Shown here: positions 45,325 through 54,200 of the stretch, piece by piece
Layout of the letters: every line of letters starts with the position of its first letter
How positions within the stretch are numbered: the stretch's first letter is position 1
Assembly: GCA_028283765.1 (NCBI GenBank)
Contig: JAPWJY010000007.1
Coordinates: forward strand, 62,001-126,000
Direction: 5' to 3'
Source of the DNA: Parvibaculaceae bacterium
GTDB lineage: Bacteria; Pseudomonadota; Alphaproteobacteria; Parvibaculales; Parvibaculaceae
DNA: 64,000 bases
The notes under the pieces: model-generated
The model's database searches: none
Told to the model about the DNA's origin: nothing
The model's input: only the letters and a program-made list of their open reading frames with translations
Position numbers and translations under genes: made by a program

Positions 45325-46878
45325 ATGGCTGAGGCGGCTGTTTCCAACAAGATCGGGCTTCTGCCCGCAACATTGATGGTTGCGGGAAATATGATGGGGT
45401 CGGGCGTTTTCATGCTTCCGGCCAATCTGGCGACAACAGGCGGCATTTCGCTCATCGGCTGGATCGTCACCATGATCGGGTCTGTGTCTCTCGCCCTGGT
45501 GTTCGCCAAGCTTGCAGCCATCAATCCGGCGGCGGGCGGACCCTATGCCTATACGCGCATGGCATTCGGCAACTATATGGGCTACCAGACGAACCTGATC
45601 TACTGGCTGGCGAACGTGGTCGGCAATGTCGGGCTGGTAGTGGCGGGACTTGGCTATCTCACGCCCTTTTTCCCGGAACTGAGAAACCAGTGGGTGCTCG
45701 CCTTCGCGCAAATCGCAATCATCTGGCTGTTCATCTACATCAATATTCTCGGGCCCAAACTGGTCGGCCGCGTCCAGTCCTTCACGACCATGTTCGCGTT
45801 GCTGCCGATTGTCGGCACGGCCATTCTGGGCTGGTTCTGGTTCAGCGGCGGCACCTATATGGATGGCTGGAACGTCTCCGGGACAGGCACGTTCGGCGCG
45901 GTGGCGTCAACGCTCAGCATCACCTTGTGGGCATTCATCGGCGTTGAAACTGCGTCGGTGTCGGCGGGCGTGGTGGAAAATCCGGCGCGCAACGTTCCCA
46001 TCGCCACGGTGGTCGGAGTGCTGATCGCGGGTACGTGCTACATACTCAGTTCCAGCGTCATCATGGGCATGATCCCGAACAAGGCGCTGATCGCCTCCTC
46101 GGCGCCTTTCGCCGATGCAGCCCGGGTTGCGCTCGGTCCTGTTGCCGGCAACATCGTCGCCGCCTGCGCCGCCATCGGCTGCCTGGGGTCGCTGCTGGGC
46201 TGGACGCTGCTGGTCGGTCAGACAGCCAAGGCCGCCGCCGATGACGGGCTGTTCGCCAACATCTTCTCGAAGGTGAACGCCAAGGGCGTGCCCGCGGCGG
46301 GGCTCGCCATCGTCGGTCTCATCATGACCATTCAGGTGCTGCTGACGGTTTCTCCCTCGGCAAGCGAACAGTTCGGCAAGATCATCTCCATCGCCGTGAT
46401 CATGACACTGCTGCCCTACATCTATTCCGCGATCTCGATCAAGGTCATCGCCTACAAGCAGATCCCGGACAAGACCTACAGCCTTTATGTCGTCATCGGC
46501 ATTCTGGCGGCGATCTACAGCCTTGCGGCGCTGGTCGGCTCCGATGGCGAACAGACCCGATGGTCGCTCATCTTTGTCATCGCCACGGTGGTGTTCTATT
46601 CGGCTGCGATCACGAGGCAGCGCGAGATCGCCGAGCATCATATCACGGTGGGTGGCAAGTCGCCCCGCTGGATACGCTATATCGCGGTGGCGGCCACCAT
46701 CATCGCGCTGATCCTCATGTTCTGGGTGTCGGTCGGGCAGAACCGGGATCTGCATCTGTTCCGCCGCTCACCGCTGCCTGTTGCGCCGACAGAGCAGGCC
46801 GCGCCGCCTGCGGGCGTCCCGGCGGCAACGCAGGCGCCAGCACCGGCATTGCCGCCGGCAGACGCGCCAGCGCCCTGA
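45325..46878 (+). CDS. APC family amino acid/polyamine permease, PotE/AdiC-like
   Basis: This 517-residue transporter has about 12 transmembrane helices and the APC motif VAGNMMGSGVFMLPANLA in helix 1, which binds the amine and carboxyl ends of the substrate. It is close in layout to arginine-agmatine (AdiC) and putrescine-ornithine (PotE) antiporters. An unusual C-terminal tail of about 40 residues is very rich in Ala and Pro (APTEQAAPPAGVPAATQ and on). It starts 108 bases after the hydrolase gene, with GGAGGGG before the ATG, and may have its own promoter (TTTTAC at 45265, TAGCAT at 45287). Its place beside the importer suggests uptake or exchange of an amine derived from the same compound. 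Confidence 0.87.
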   Translation: MAEAAVSNKIGLLPATLMVAGNMMGSGVFMLPANLATTGGISLIGWIVTMIGSVSLALVFAKLAAINPAAGGPYAYTRMAFGNYMGYQTNLIYWLANVVGNVGLVVAGLGYLTPFFPELRNQWVLAFAQIAIIWLFIYINILGPKLVGRVQSFTTMFALLPIVGTAILGWFWFSGGTYMDGWNVSGTGTFGAVASTLSITLWAFIGVETASVSAGVVENPARNVPIATVVGVLIAGTCYILSSSVIMGMIPNKALIASSAPFADAARVALGPVAGNIVAACAAIGCLGSLLGWTLLVGQTAKAAADDGLFANIFSKVNAKGVPAAGLAIVGLIMTIQVLLTVSPSASEQFGKIISIAVIMTLLPYIYSAISIKVIAYKQIPDKTYSLYVVIGILAAIYSLAALVGSDGEQTRWSLIFVIATVVFYSAAITRQREIAEHHITVGGKSPRWIRYIAVAATIIALILMFWVSVGQNRDLHLFRRSPLPVAPTEQAAPPAGVPAATQAPAPALPPADAPAP

Positions 46879-46899
46879 ATATCGGGGGATTCCCAAGCA

Positions 46900-46932
46900 A
46901 AAACGCCGCCTGATCCAGTCAGGCGGCGTTTT
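46900..46932. terminator. bidirectional terminator between the APC gene and lysS
   Basis: AAAACGCCGCCTGA (46900-46913) and TCAGGCGGCGTTTT (46919-46932) form a perfect 14-bp stem with a 5-base loop, with A- and T-runs at the ends so that it can work on both strands. It separates two convergent genes. Confidence 0.9.
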
Positions 46933-46951
46933 CATGTGAGGAAGCGGGGCG

Positions 46952-48469
46952 TCAGTTCTGCGGACGGTGAGTCGGGAACAGGATGACGTCGCGGATCGAG
47001 GCTGAATCGGTCAGCAGCATGGTCAGCCGGTCGATGCCGATGCCAAGGCCGCCCGTCGGCACGAGGCCATATTCCAGCGCCCGGACGAAATCGCGGTCCA
47101 TCGACTGGGCTTCGACGTCGCCCGCATCTTTCTGGGCGGTCTGCGCCTCGAAGCGGGTGAACTGGTCCTGCGGATCGGTCAGCTCGGAGAAGGCGTTGGC
47201 GACCTCCCAGCCATTGATGAAGGTCTCGAACCGCTCGGTCAGGCGCGGGTCAGTGCGGTGGCCCTTGGCAAGTGGTGAGATGTCGCGCGGGTGCTCGGTT
47301 GCATGGGTAGGCTGCACCAGCGACTTTTCAACTTTCTCGCCGAACACCAGTTCGACGGCCTGGCCCCAGTTCTCCTTGCCTGTGACGGCAAGGCCCAGCG
47401 CCTTGCAGCGTTCGCGCGCTTCCTCGGCGGTCTTGACGTCGAGGAAATCCACGCCGGTCGCCTCGCGCACCAGTTCCGTCATGGTTTCACGCCGCCATGG
47501 CCGGGTCAGGTCGAGTTCGCGTTCGCCGAATTTGATCTTGAGCGAACCGTTCACGGCAAGGCACGCCCGGGTGACGATGGCTTCCGCCAGTTCCAGCATG
47601 TCGTTGTAGTCGCCAAATGCCTGATAGGCTTCGAGCGTGGTGAATTCCGGGTTGTGGCGCGGCGAGATGCCCTCGTTGCGGAAGCAGCGGTTGATCTCGA
47701 ACACCCGGTCCGACAACTGTCCGACGATCAGCCGCTTCAGGTGCAGTTCCGGCGCGATCCGCAGGTAAAGGTCGATGTCGAGCGCATTGTGGTGCGTGAT
47801 GAAGGGACGCGCGGAAGCGCCGCCCGCGATCTGGTGCAGCATCGGCGTTTCAACTTCGAGAAAGCCGCGATCGATCATCTCCCCGCGCACCTCGGAAATG
47901 ATCCGGCTGCGCTTGCGGAACACCGCCCGGCTTTCATCGTTCATGATCAGGTCAAGATAGCGCTGGCGCTGGCGCGTCTCGATGTCGACGAGACCATGAT
48001 ATTTTTCCGGCAGCGGCAGCAGCGCCTTCGACAGCACGGTGAGGTCCTGCAAGGCCACGGTCAGCTCCCCGCGCCGGGTGCGCCGGATCGTGCCCTCGAC
48101 GCCGATCATGTCGCCAATGTCGATCAGTTCCAGGATCTTGGCAGTGCGCCCGTCGAGCGTCTTCAGGTCGGAATAGATCTGGATGCGGCCTGTGGTATCG
48201 GCAAGATCGATGAACATGCCGCCATTGCGCACGGCGCGCACACGGCCCGCGACCCGCACCTTGTCCTCGGTATAGGTGTCGAGCGCCAGCCCTTCATATT
48301 TGCGCTGCAATTCGTCGGCATGGGCGGTCGGGTCGTAGCTGTAGGGATAGGGATCGATCCCCAGGGCCCGAAGCTCGGCCAGTTTTTTCAGCCGCGGCGC
48401 CGTCTGCGAGTTGCTGTCCACATCATGGGGCGCGCGCTGGTTGTCGGGGATCTGGATGGTATCGCTCAT
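46952..48469 (-). CDS. lysS: lysine--tRNA ligase, class II
   Basis: This 505-residue synthetase has an N-terminal OB-fold anticodon domain (VRVAGRVRAVRNGGMFIDLA) and the class II catalytic core. Motif 2 is FRNEGISPRHNPEFTTLEAY and motif 3 GLGIGIDRLTMLLTD. The start at 48469 is preferred (MSDTIQIPDNQRAP); a GTG at 48481 is in frame. A compound stem-loop lies just upstream of the start in the leader. Confidence 0.95.
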   Translation of the reverse strand: MSDTIQIPDNQRAPHDVDSNSQTAPRLKKLAELRALGIDPYPYSYDPTAHADELQRKYEGLALDTYTEDKVRVAGRVRAVRNGGMFIDLADTTGRIQIYSDLKTLDGRTAKILELIDIGDMIGVEGTIRRTRRGELTVALQDLTVLSKALLPLPEKYHGLVDIETRQRQRYLDLIMNDESRAVFRKRSRIISEVRGEMIDRGFLEVETPMLHQIAGGASARPFITHHNALDIDLYLRIAPELHLKRLIVGQLSDRVFEINRCFRNEGISPRHNPEFTTLEAYQAFGDYNDMLELAEAIVTRACLAVNGSLKIKFGERELDLTRPWRRETMTELVREATGVDFLDVKTAEEARERCKALGLAVTGKENWGQAVELVFGEKVEKSLVQPTHATEHPRDISPLAKGHRTDPRLTERFETFINGWEVANAFSELTDPQDQFTRFEAQTAQKDAGDVEAQSMDRDFVRALEYGLVPTGGLGIGIDRLTMLLTDSASIRDVILFPTHRPQN

Positions 48470-48791
48470 GTCATTTCTCACATTGCCGTAACGCCGTCGC
48501 CGGTGGCGACCAAGAGAGACGTTTACGGCTTGGTCCTACAGGGAAAATACGGGCAAAAGCCAGAAAATTTCTTGAATCCGGACGAACGCGGGCTGTCGCA
48601 GGTGCCCCTGTCCGGCACGGAAACCGGCGCTGTCCTGCTGCCTCGAAAGCGTCATAAGGCCCCGATAGGGTGCCATGGGACTGACACGGGCCTGATGCAA
48701 TGCGACAACTTCCCGGGTTAAACTTTCGTTCTATCCGTTAGCGAGCATGCGCCGGTCTTTAGCCTTCATGGCGCAGGGAATATGGAACAAT
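48470..48791. other. lysS leader and divergent intergenic region
   Basis: These 322 bases between lysS and the FMN protein gene hold no convincing gene. In the lysS leader, GCCGTAA (48485-48491) pairs with TTACGGC (48523-48529), and inside it GTCGCC (48496-48501) pairs with GGCGAC (48505-48510). The remaining 260 bases have no clear promoter boxes that I can defend. Confidence 0.45.
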
Positions 48792-50432
48792 ATGAACTCC
48801 AGCAGCCTTTTTCGGGCCTTTCTTGGCCGCAGCGGCGTGCTTCGCGCCCTCGTTCCTCTTCTGGTGATCCTTGGGTTGATTGTCTGCAACGCGGTTGCCA
48901 TCTGGCATCCCGGCTGGCTGTGGGCCGATCTCCTGCTTCTGCCGCTTGCGGCCATTGGCGTGCGCGATGTCCTTCAGCCGAAACATTCGCTGATGCGCAA
49001 CTATCCCATTACCGCGCACGTGCGCTGGCTGTCCGAAGAGCTGCGCCCCTATCTGCGGGCTTATATCGTTGAGAGCGATCTGGAGGGGAGCCCCTTCAGC
49101 CTGGATCAGCGCAGAACGGTTTATGAGCGCGCCAAGGGCGACAAGGACGAACATCCTTTCGGCACCGAACTGGATGTTTATTCCAGTGAATATCAATGGA
49201 TGGTCCATTCCATAGCGCCGGCGCAGACGCCCGCGGAACCACCCCGCATACGTATCGGCGGGCCGCAATGCACCCAGCCCTACGATGCCTCGATCTTCAA
49301 TATATCCGCCATGAGTTTCGGCTCGCTCTCGGCCAAGGCCATCGAGGCGCTCAATCTGGGAGCGGCACAGGGCGGTTTCTATCATGACACCGGCGAAGGC
49401 TCCGTCAGCCCTTATCATCGCAAGCATGGGGGCGATCTGGTCTGGGAACTGGGTTCGGGCTATTTCGGCTGCCGGGACAAGGACGGGCGCTTCGACCCCG
49501 AGCGGTTCCGTGCGGCGGCATGCGATCCCCAGGTGAAGATGGTCGAGATCAAGCTCAGCCAGGGGGCCAAGCCCGGTCATGGCGGCATGCTGCCCGGCCC
49601 CAAGGTTTCGCCTGAAATCGCGGAAACGCGCGGCGTGCCGGTGGGGGTGGACTGCATCTCCCCGGCAGGGCATTCCGCCTTTTCCACGCCCCGCCAGATG
49701 ATCGGCTTTGCGGCGCAGCTGCGGGACCTGTCCGGGGGCAAGCCCGTCGGCATCAAGCTGTGTGTCGGGCACCCCCATGAGGTGATGGCGATCATGAAGG
49801 CGATGATCGCGAGCGGCGTCTATCTGGATTATATCGTTGTCGATGGTGCGGAGGGGGGCACAGGCGCCGCGCCGGTCGAGCTTTCCGACCATGCGGGGAT
49901 GCCGCTTACGGAAGGCCTGATCTTCATGCGCAACGCCCTTGTCGGCGCAGGCCTGAAAGACAGGATCAAGCTTGGCGCAAGCGGCAAGATCTATTCGGGC
50001 GAAGGCATTGCGGCGGCCTGCGCCATGGGGGCGGACTGGGCCAACGCGGCCCGTCCCTTCATGTTCGCGCTCGGCTGCGTCCAGTCCATGCGCTGCCATC
50101 TCGATACCTGCCCGACCGGCATCGCGACCCAGGATCTGGGCCGCCAGCGCGGTCTGGTGGTGGAGGACAAGGCGCAAAGGGTCGCCCGTTTCCACAGCAA
50201 GACGGTGGAGGCCGCCATGGGGCTGGCCGCCGTGGTCGGCGTCGATCAGCTTGGCGATCTGAGGCCCTACCATCTCTACCATCGGGTCACGCCGACCGAG
50301 GCGCGGACCATAGACAATATCTATCCCTTCATCGGCGCGGGCGATCTGATCAGCGATGCTGACGCCACGCCTTACGCGCAATGGTGGAATGCGGCGGACC
50401 CCGACAGCTTCCGCCCGCGTATCCTTTCCTGA
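48792..50432 (+). CDS. FMN-binding glutamate synthase family protein
   Basis: This protein of about 546 residues starts with one or two membrane helices (about residues 12-50: LRALVPLLVILGLIVCNAVA, then WADLLLLPLAAIGV). The rest is a TIM barrel like the glutamate synthase FMN domain. FMN and 2-oxoglutarate regions include NISAMSFGSLSAKAIEALN and VDGAEGGTGAAPVELSDHAG. The 3Fe-4S cysteines are seen in VQSMRCHLDTCPTGIATQD and CVQSM just before. The glutaminase and FAD parts of true glutamate synthase are absent, so it is one of the stand-alone membrane-linked homologues of unknown role. The start could also be 48747 or 48768. OsmC follows 49 bases later. Confidence 0.85.
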   Translation: MNSSSLFRAFLGRSGVLRALVPLLVILGLIVCNAVAIWHPGWLWADLLLLPLAAIGVRDVLQPKHSLMRNYPITAHVRWLSEELRPYLRAYIVESDLEGSPFSLDQRRTVYERAKGDKDEHPFGTELDVYSSEYQWMVHSIAPAQTPAEPPRIRIGGPQCTQPYDASIFNISAMSFGSLSAKAIEALNLGAAQGGFYHDTGEGSVSPYHRKHGGDLVWELGSGYFGCRDKDGRFDPERFRAAACDPQVKMVEIKLSQGAKPGHGGMLPGPKVSPEIAETRGVPVGVDCISPAGHSAFSTPRQMIGFAAQLRDLSGGKPVGIKLCVGHPHEVMAIMKAMIASGVYLDYIVVDGAEGGTGAAPVELSDHAGMPLTEGLIFMRNALVGAGLKDRIKLGASGKIYSGEGIAAACAMGADWANAARPFMFALGCVQSMRCHLDTCPTGIATQDLGRQRGLVVEDKAQRVARFHSKTVEAAMGLAAVVGVDQLGDLRPYHLYHRVTPTEARTIDNIYPFIGAGDLISDADATPYAQWWNAADPDSFRPRILS

Positions 50433-50481
50433 GCGTGCGGTTCAGTACGGCAGGCTTTCACTCGAAACAAGGAGCAGGAAG

Positions 50482-50907
50482 ATGAAGAAGTCTGGATCCG
50501 CTGTCTGGCAGGGCAGTTTCAAGGATGGCAAGGGCGCGATTTCAACCGAAACCGGCGCGCTCAAGGACGCACCCTACAGCGTCAACAGTCGCTTCGAGGG
50601 CAAGCCCGGCACAAATCCCGAGGAACTCATCGGCGCGGCTCATGCGGGCTGTTTTTCGATGGCGCTGTCGCTGATCCTCGGTGAAGCGGGTTTTACTGCT
50701 GACAAGATTGAAACCCGGGCCGACGTCACGCTTGAAAAACAGGCTGACGGTTTCGCCATCACTGCCGTCCACCTGACGCTCAAGGCCCAAATCCCGGACA
50801 TCGATCAGGCTGCGTTCGATGATCTGACGGCCAAGGCGAAAGCGGGCTGTCCGGTCTCGAAATTGCTGAAGGCCGAAATCACGCTCGACGCCACGCTGGC
50901 GGCGTGA
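50482..50907 (+). CDS. OsmC family peroxiredoxin
   Basis: This 141-residue protein has the OsmC fold with its two reactive cysteines, in AAHAGCFSMALSL and KAGCPVSKLLKAEI. These proteins reduce organic hydroperoxides using lipoyl or thiol donors. AAGGAG and a nearer AGGAA lie before ATG 50482. It starts 49 bases after the FMN protein gene and may be cotranscribed with it. A hairpin terminator follows. Confidence 0.92.
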   Translation: MKKSGSAVWQGSFKDGKGAISTETGALKDAPYSVNSRFEGKPGTNPEELIGAAHAGCFSMALSLILGEAGFTADKIETRADVTLEKQADGFAITAVHLTLKAQIPDIDQAAFDDLTAKAKAGCPVSKLLKAEITLDATLAA

Positions 50908-51208
50908 TCCGAAGGCGCCGCATTACCGGTGCCTGTCATTCCATCCATGCGGCCCATCCATGCCGGGATGGAATGACATTATTTTATATGAGCCGCTCCG
51001 GTCTGCGTGGCGCAGGCGAACAAAACGGTCTCAGGCACGTCCGTCCATTGCCGAGGCATTTCCAGACGGTCTTTTAGCGGGGGCGTGCGACCTTTCGTTG
51101 CCGTCTTCCATCAACAGCAATCGCATTTACGCCTCCGGACCGGCACCGGCAGGGTAATTGCAACAAATATAACCGCTGTGAGACAGGGACGGCCCCGGGT
51201 ATCACCGC
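50908..51208. other. intergenic region 3' of osmC and of the giant RTX-like gene
   Basis: The two genes are convergent here. Apart from the stem-loop at 50934-50978 I see no gene or repeat in these 301 bases. Base composition is more AT-rich around 50978-50990 and 51155-51175. Confidence 0.45.
50934..50988 (+). terminator. terminator after osmC
   Basis: TGTCATTCCATCC (50934-50946) and GGATGGAATGACA (50966-50978) are a perfect 13-bp inverted repeat with a 19-base loop, followed by TTATTTTAT. The U-rich tail follows the plus strand. Confidence 0.7.
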
Positions 51209-54200
51209 TCAGCTGCCATCATGATGCTGGTCGCCCGGATCGCCGTCGAGGCCGAAGTCGGGCGATGGATCAACGTGGGAGTCACTGCTGTCCGGCGTGA
51301 ATGGGTGGTCGGCGCCCGCGTCGATGTCTCCGGCGTTGCTGAGTTGATCTGGTGGCGGCATGTCCGGATGGTCATCTCCAGATGGATGATCTGCGGCGAG
51401 GTGGGTGTAGTCGCTGTCGGAATCCGTGCCGCCGCCCGGCGTGGGCATGGCATCGTGTGTTGCCGAGGAGGCATCGGTATCGGCCAGTGACATATAGTCG
51501 TTCGGGGTATCATGCCCTTCAGCGCCACTGCCCAGGTCGGTGAAGGCACCGGTGTCACCATCCACCGTGGCGTGCGAGGCATGGTCCGGAGCGTCGCCGG
51601 TATCGGCGTCCGCCGGCGCGGCGAGATCGAGATAGCCCTGCAGCGGGGAACCGCTCTCGGCGGTATCATTCCCCGCAATAGGGCCGGTCCCCACATCCGT
51701 CTCGGGAGCGTCCATGGCAGCGTTATGATCGCCGGAGAGGCCGCCGTCATCATGGGCTGCGGCGGTGTCGTCAGGTGTGATCGCGCCATCGCCGATCTGG
51801 CCGTGCGAAGTGCCGTCGTCGGATATAATCACGCCATCGTCGCCGTGGGCATGCGCAGCGCTGTCATCAGGCGCAGCCGTGCCCTCGTCGCCCTGGGCAT
51901 GGGCGGTGTGGTCGCTGGAGCTGTCGTCCGTCGCTGCCGCCGTTTCCAAAGACTGCTCATGGAGCGACAGACCCTGCACGGCGGCGTCACCATGTCCCTG
52001 ACTGCTCCAGTCATCGACTCCGGCCGTAGAAATAGACAGCGAGTCATCGCCCTCGGTGCTGTTCGGCAGGGTGGTGTCGGTGACCTCGCCGAGCGTGTCG
52101 GTCCCTGCTTGCACACCTGGATCGAGATCATGGAAGGAGAACGAGAAGTCATGGATGTCGAATCCGGCGCCCTGCACCTGGATTGAGAAGGTGATGGTGT
52201 CACCTGCATGAAGCTCAGGCTTGTAGTCCTGCCCCTCGTTCGTGAAGGTGTGAGTTGAGGGATCGAACGCGACGGTGCCATTATAGCCGTCGAGCCAGCC
52301 GGTCGTGACAGTGGCATTGGGATTGTCGATGCCGACCTTGAGGTTCCACGACTCCAGATCGCCGCCCTTCGCCATGTCGTCAGTGACCGTCAGCGTGAAG
52401 GTCGCGTTATAACCGCCGCCCCATGCGGGGTTATACCAGTCGTTGACATTGGACACCGACACATCCGCCGTCGCATCGAACACACCTCCGCCGATCCCGC
52501 TAACGGGCAGGGGTTCGGGCTGATTGCCTGCCTCTGCTGCCACCGTCGTGCCACCACTATCAAGCCCATGGCCGGCCGCATCAGGCGCGACGGCATAGTC
52601 TGGCGGCGTGGCTGGGACGTCACCTCCGGCGGCTGTGCCGGTGAGCGGTTCGGAAGCGACCGTATCCACCGTGGTGTGATCGTCAGGCGTGGTTGCCGTG
52701 GTGGTATCATTGCCCGCAGCAGTACCTGCGCCCGGTTCAGGGATCGCTACATCCACTGAAGTGTGCTCGCCTGGCGAGTCCGGTGCGGCAGCATCATCGC
52801 CTGCGACGGCGTCAGTGCCCGACACAGGCGCGCTCGCGTCGGCTGAAGTGTGGTCGTCAGGCGCGGCGGTTGTATTCGTATCATCGCCTGCGGCTGCATC
52901 GGCACCCCGTGCAGAGGCATCCGTATCTACTGCGGTGGCATGATCGTCAGCCGGGCTTGCTGCAGCAGCATCTTCCCCTGTGGTCGCATGGGTACCCGGC
53001 TCTGACGATGTCGCATCCGTCGCGGCATGGCCGTCGGGCGTGGTGGCGACCATGTCATCGGCCACGGCTATGCCATCGTGCGCATCCATGGAGGTTGCAT
53101 CCAGCGCGGAAGACGACTCGTCGGGCGCATCAGCACGGACTTCACTCTCGCCACCGCCGGTGACCGTCTGCTCCTCACCGGTGCCGACCGTGACGGAAAC
53201 TGTTGTCGTGTTGGTATCGCCGTTGGCTTCGGTCGCGGTGACGCTGATGTTCATGTCGAACTCCGGCGCGTCCTTGGGCACGGTCATGGTGATGCCATTG
53301 GCCGCCTCGTCGGGGCTGATGACCCATTTGTCGTCTTCCATGTGGCCGGCGCTGAACGTCGTGCCGTCGGGCACGCCGTTCATGTCGATCTCGATGTTCG
53401 AAAGCGATTCAGAACCACTGTGATCGCTGAGGATGGCATCGACATTGAGCGGATATTCGGTGCCGCCGCCGCCTGATCCCTCCGGTGGATTCAGCAGGTC
53501 GCTGACGGGAATGTCACCATCGTTGAAGCGGAAGGTGTTGCCATCGTAAACCGTATCGGTGCCGTCGCGATCAGGCACCGTATCGTGGATGGTATAGGAA
53601 CCGTCAGAGTTCTGGGTGATCTCATATTCGTCACGATTGCCGGCATAGACGATCGTATCGTCGCCGCCGCCGGCATGGATCGTATCGTCACCCTTGCCGC
53701 CAGCGATGGTGTCGTCGCCGTCATGCCCGGTGTTCCAGCGATAATCGCCGTAGATCGTATCGTCGCCATCGCCGCCGGCGATGGTATCGTTCCCGGCACC
53801 GCCGATCACCGTATCGTTACCCGAGCCCGCATCGATGCGATCGTTGCCGCCGTCGGTCTCCCAGTCGAAATCGCCCTGGATCTGATCGTCGCCGGCACCA
53901 CCTGCGATCGAATCGTCGCCCTGACCGCCGATTACGATGTCATTGCCATCTCCGGCATCGATCGTGTCATTGCCGGGAGCAGGCGAGGTGCCCTGGTAAT
54001 CGCCATAGATCGTATCGTCGCCAGTGCCGCCGCTGATCATGTCATCGGCGTCACCTCCGGTGATCGTGTCACGGCCATCGCCGCCAAAAATCGTATCGTT
54101 GCCGGCTTCGTTGTAATCGTGATCGCCATAGACAGTGTCATCGCCACCGCCTGCGTCGATCGTCTGGCCTCCCTGGCCGCCTTCGATGAAATCGGAACCG

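Noticed and set aside
48470-48791. T-box riboswitch upstream of lysS
   Set aside because: No T-box consensus or specifier loop is seen, and T-boxes are not typical of these bacteria.
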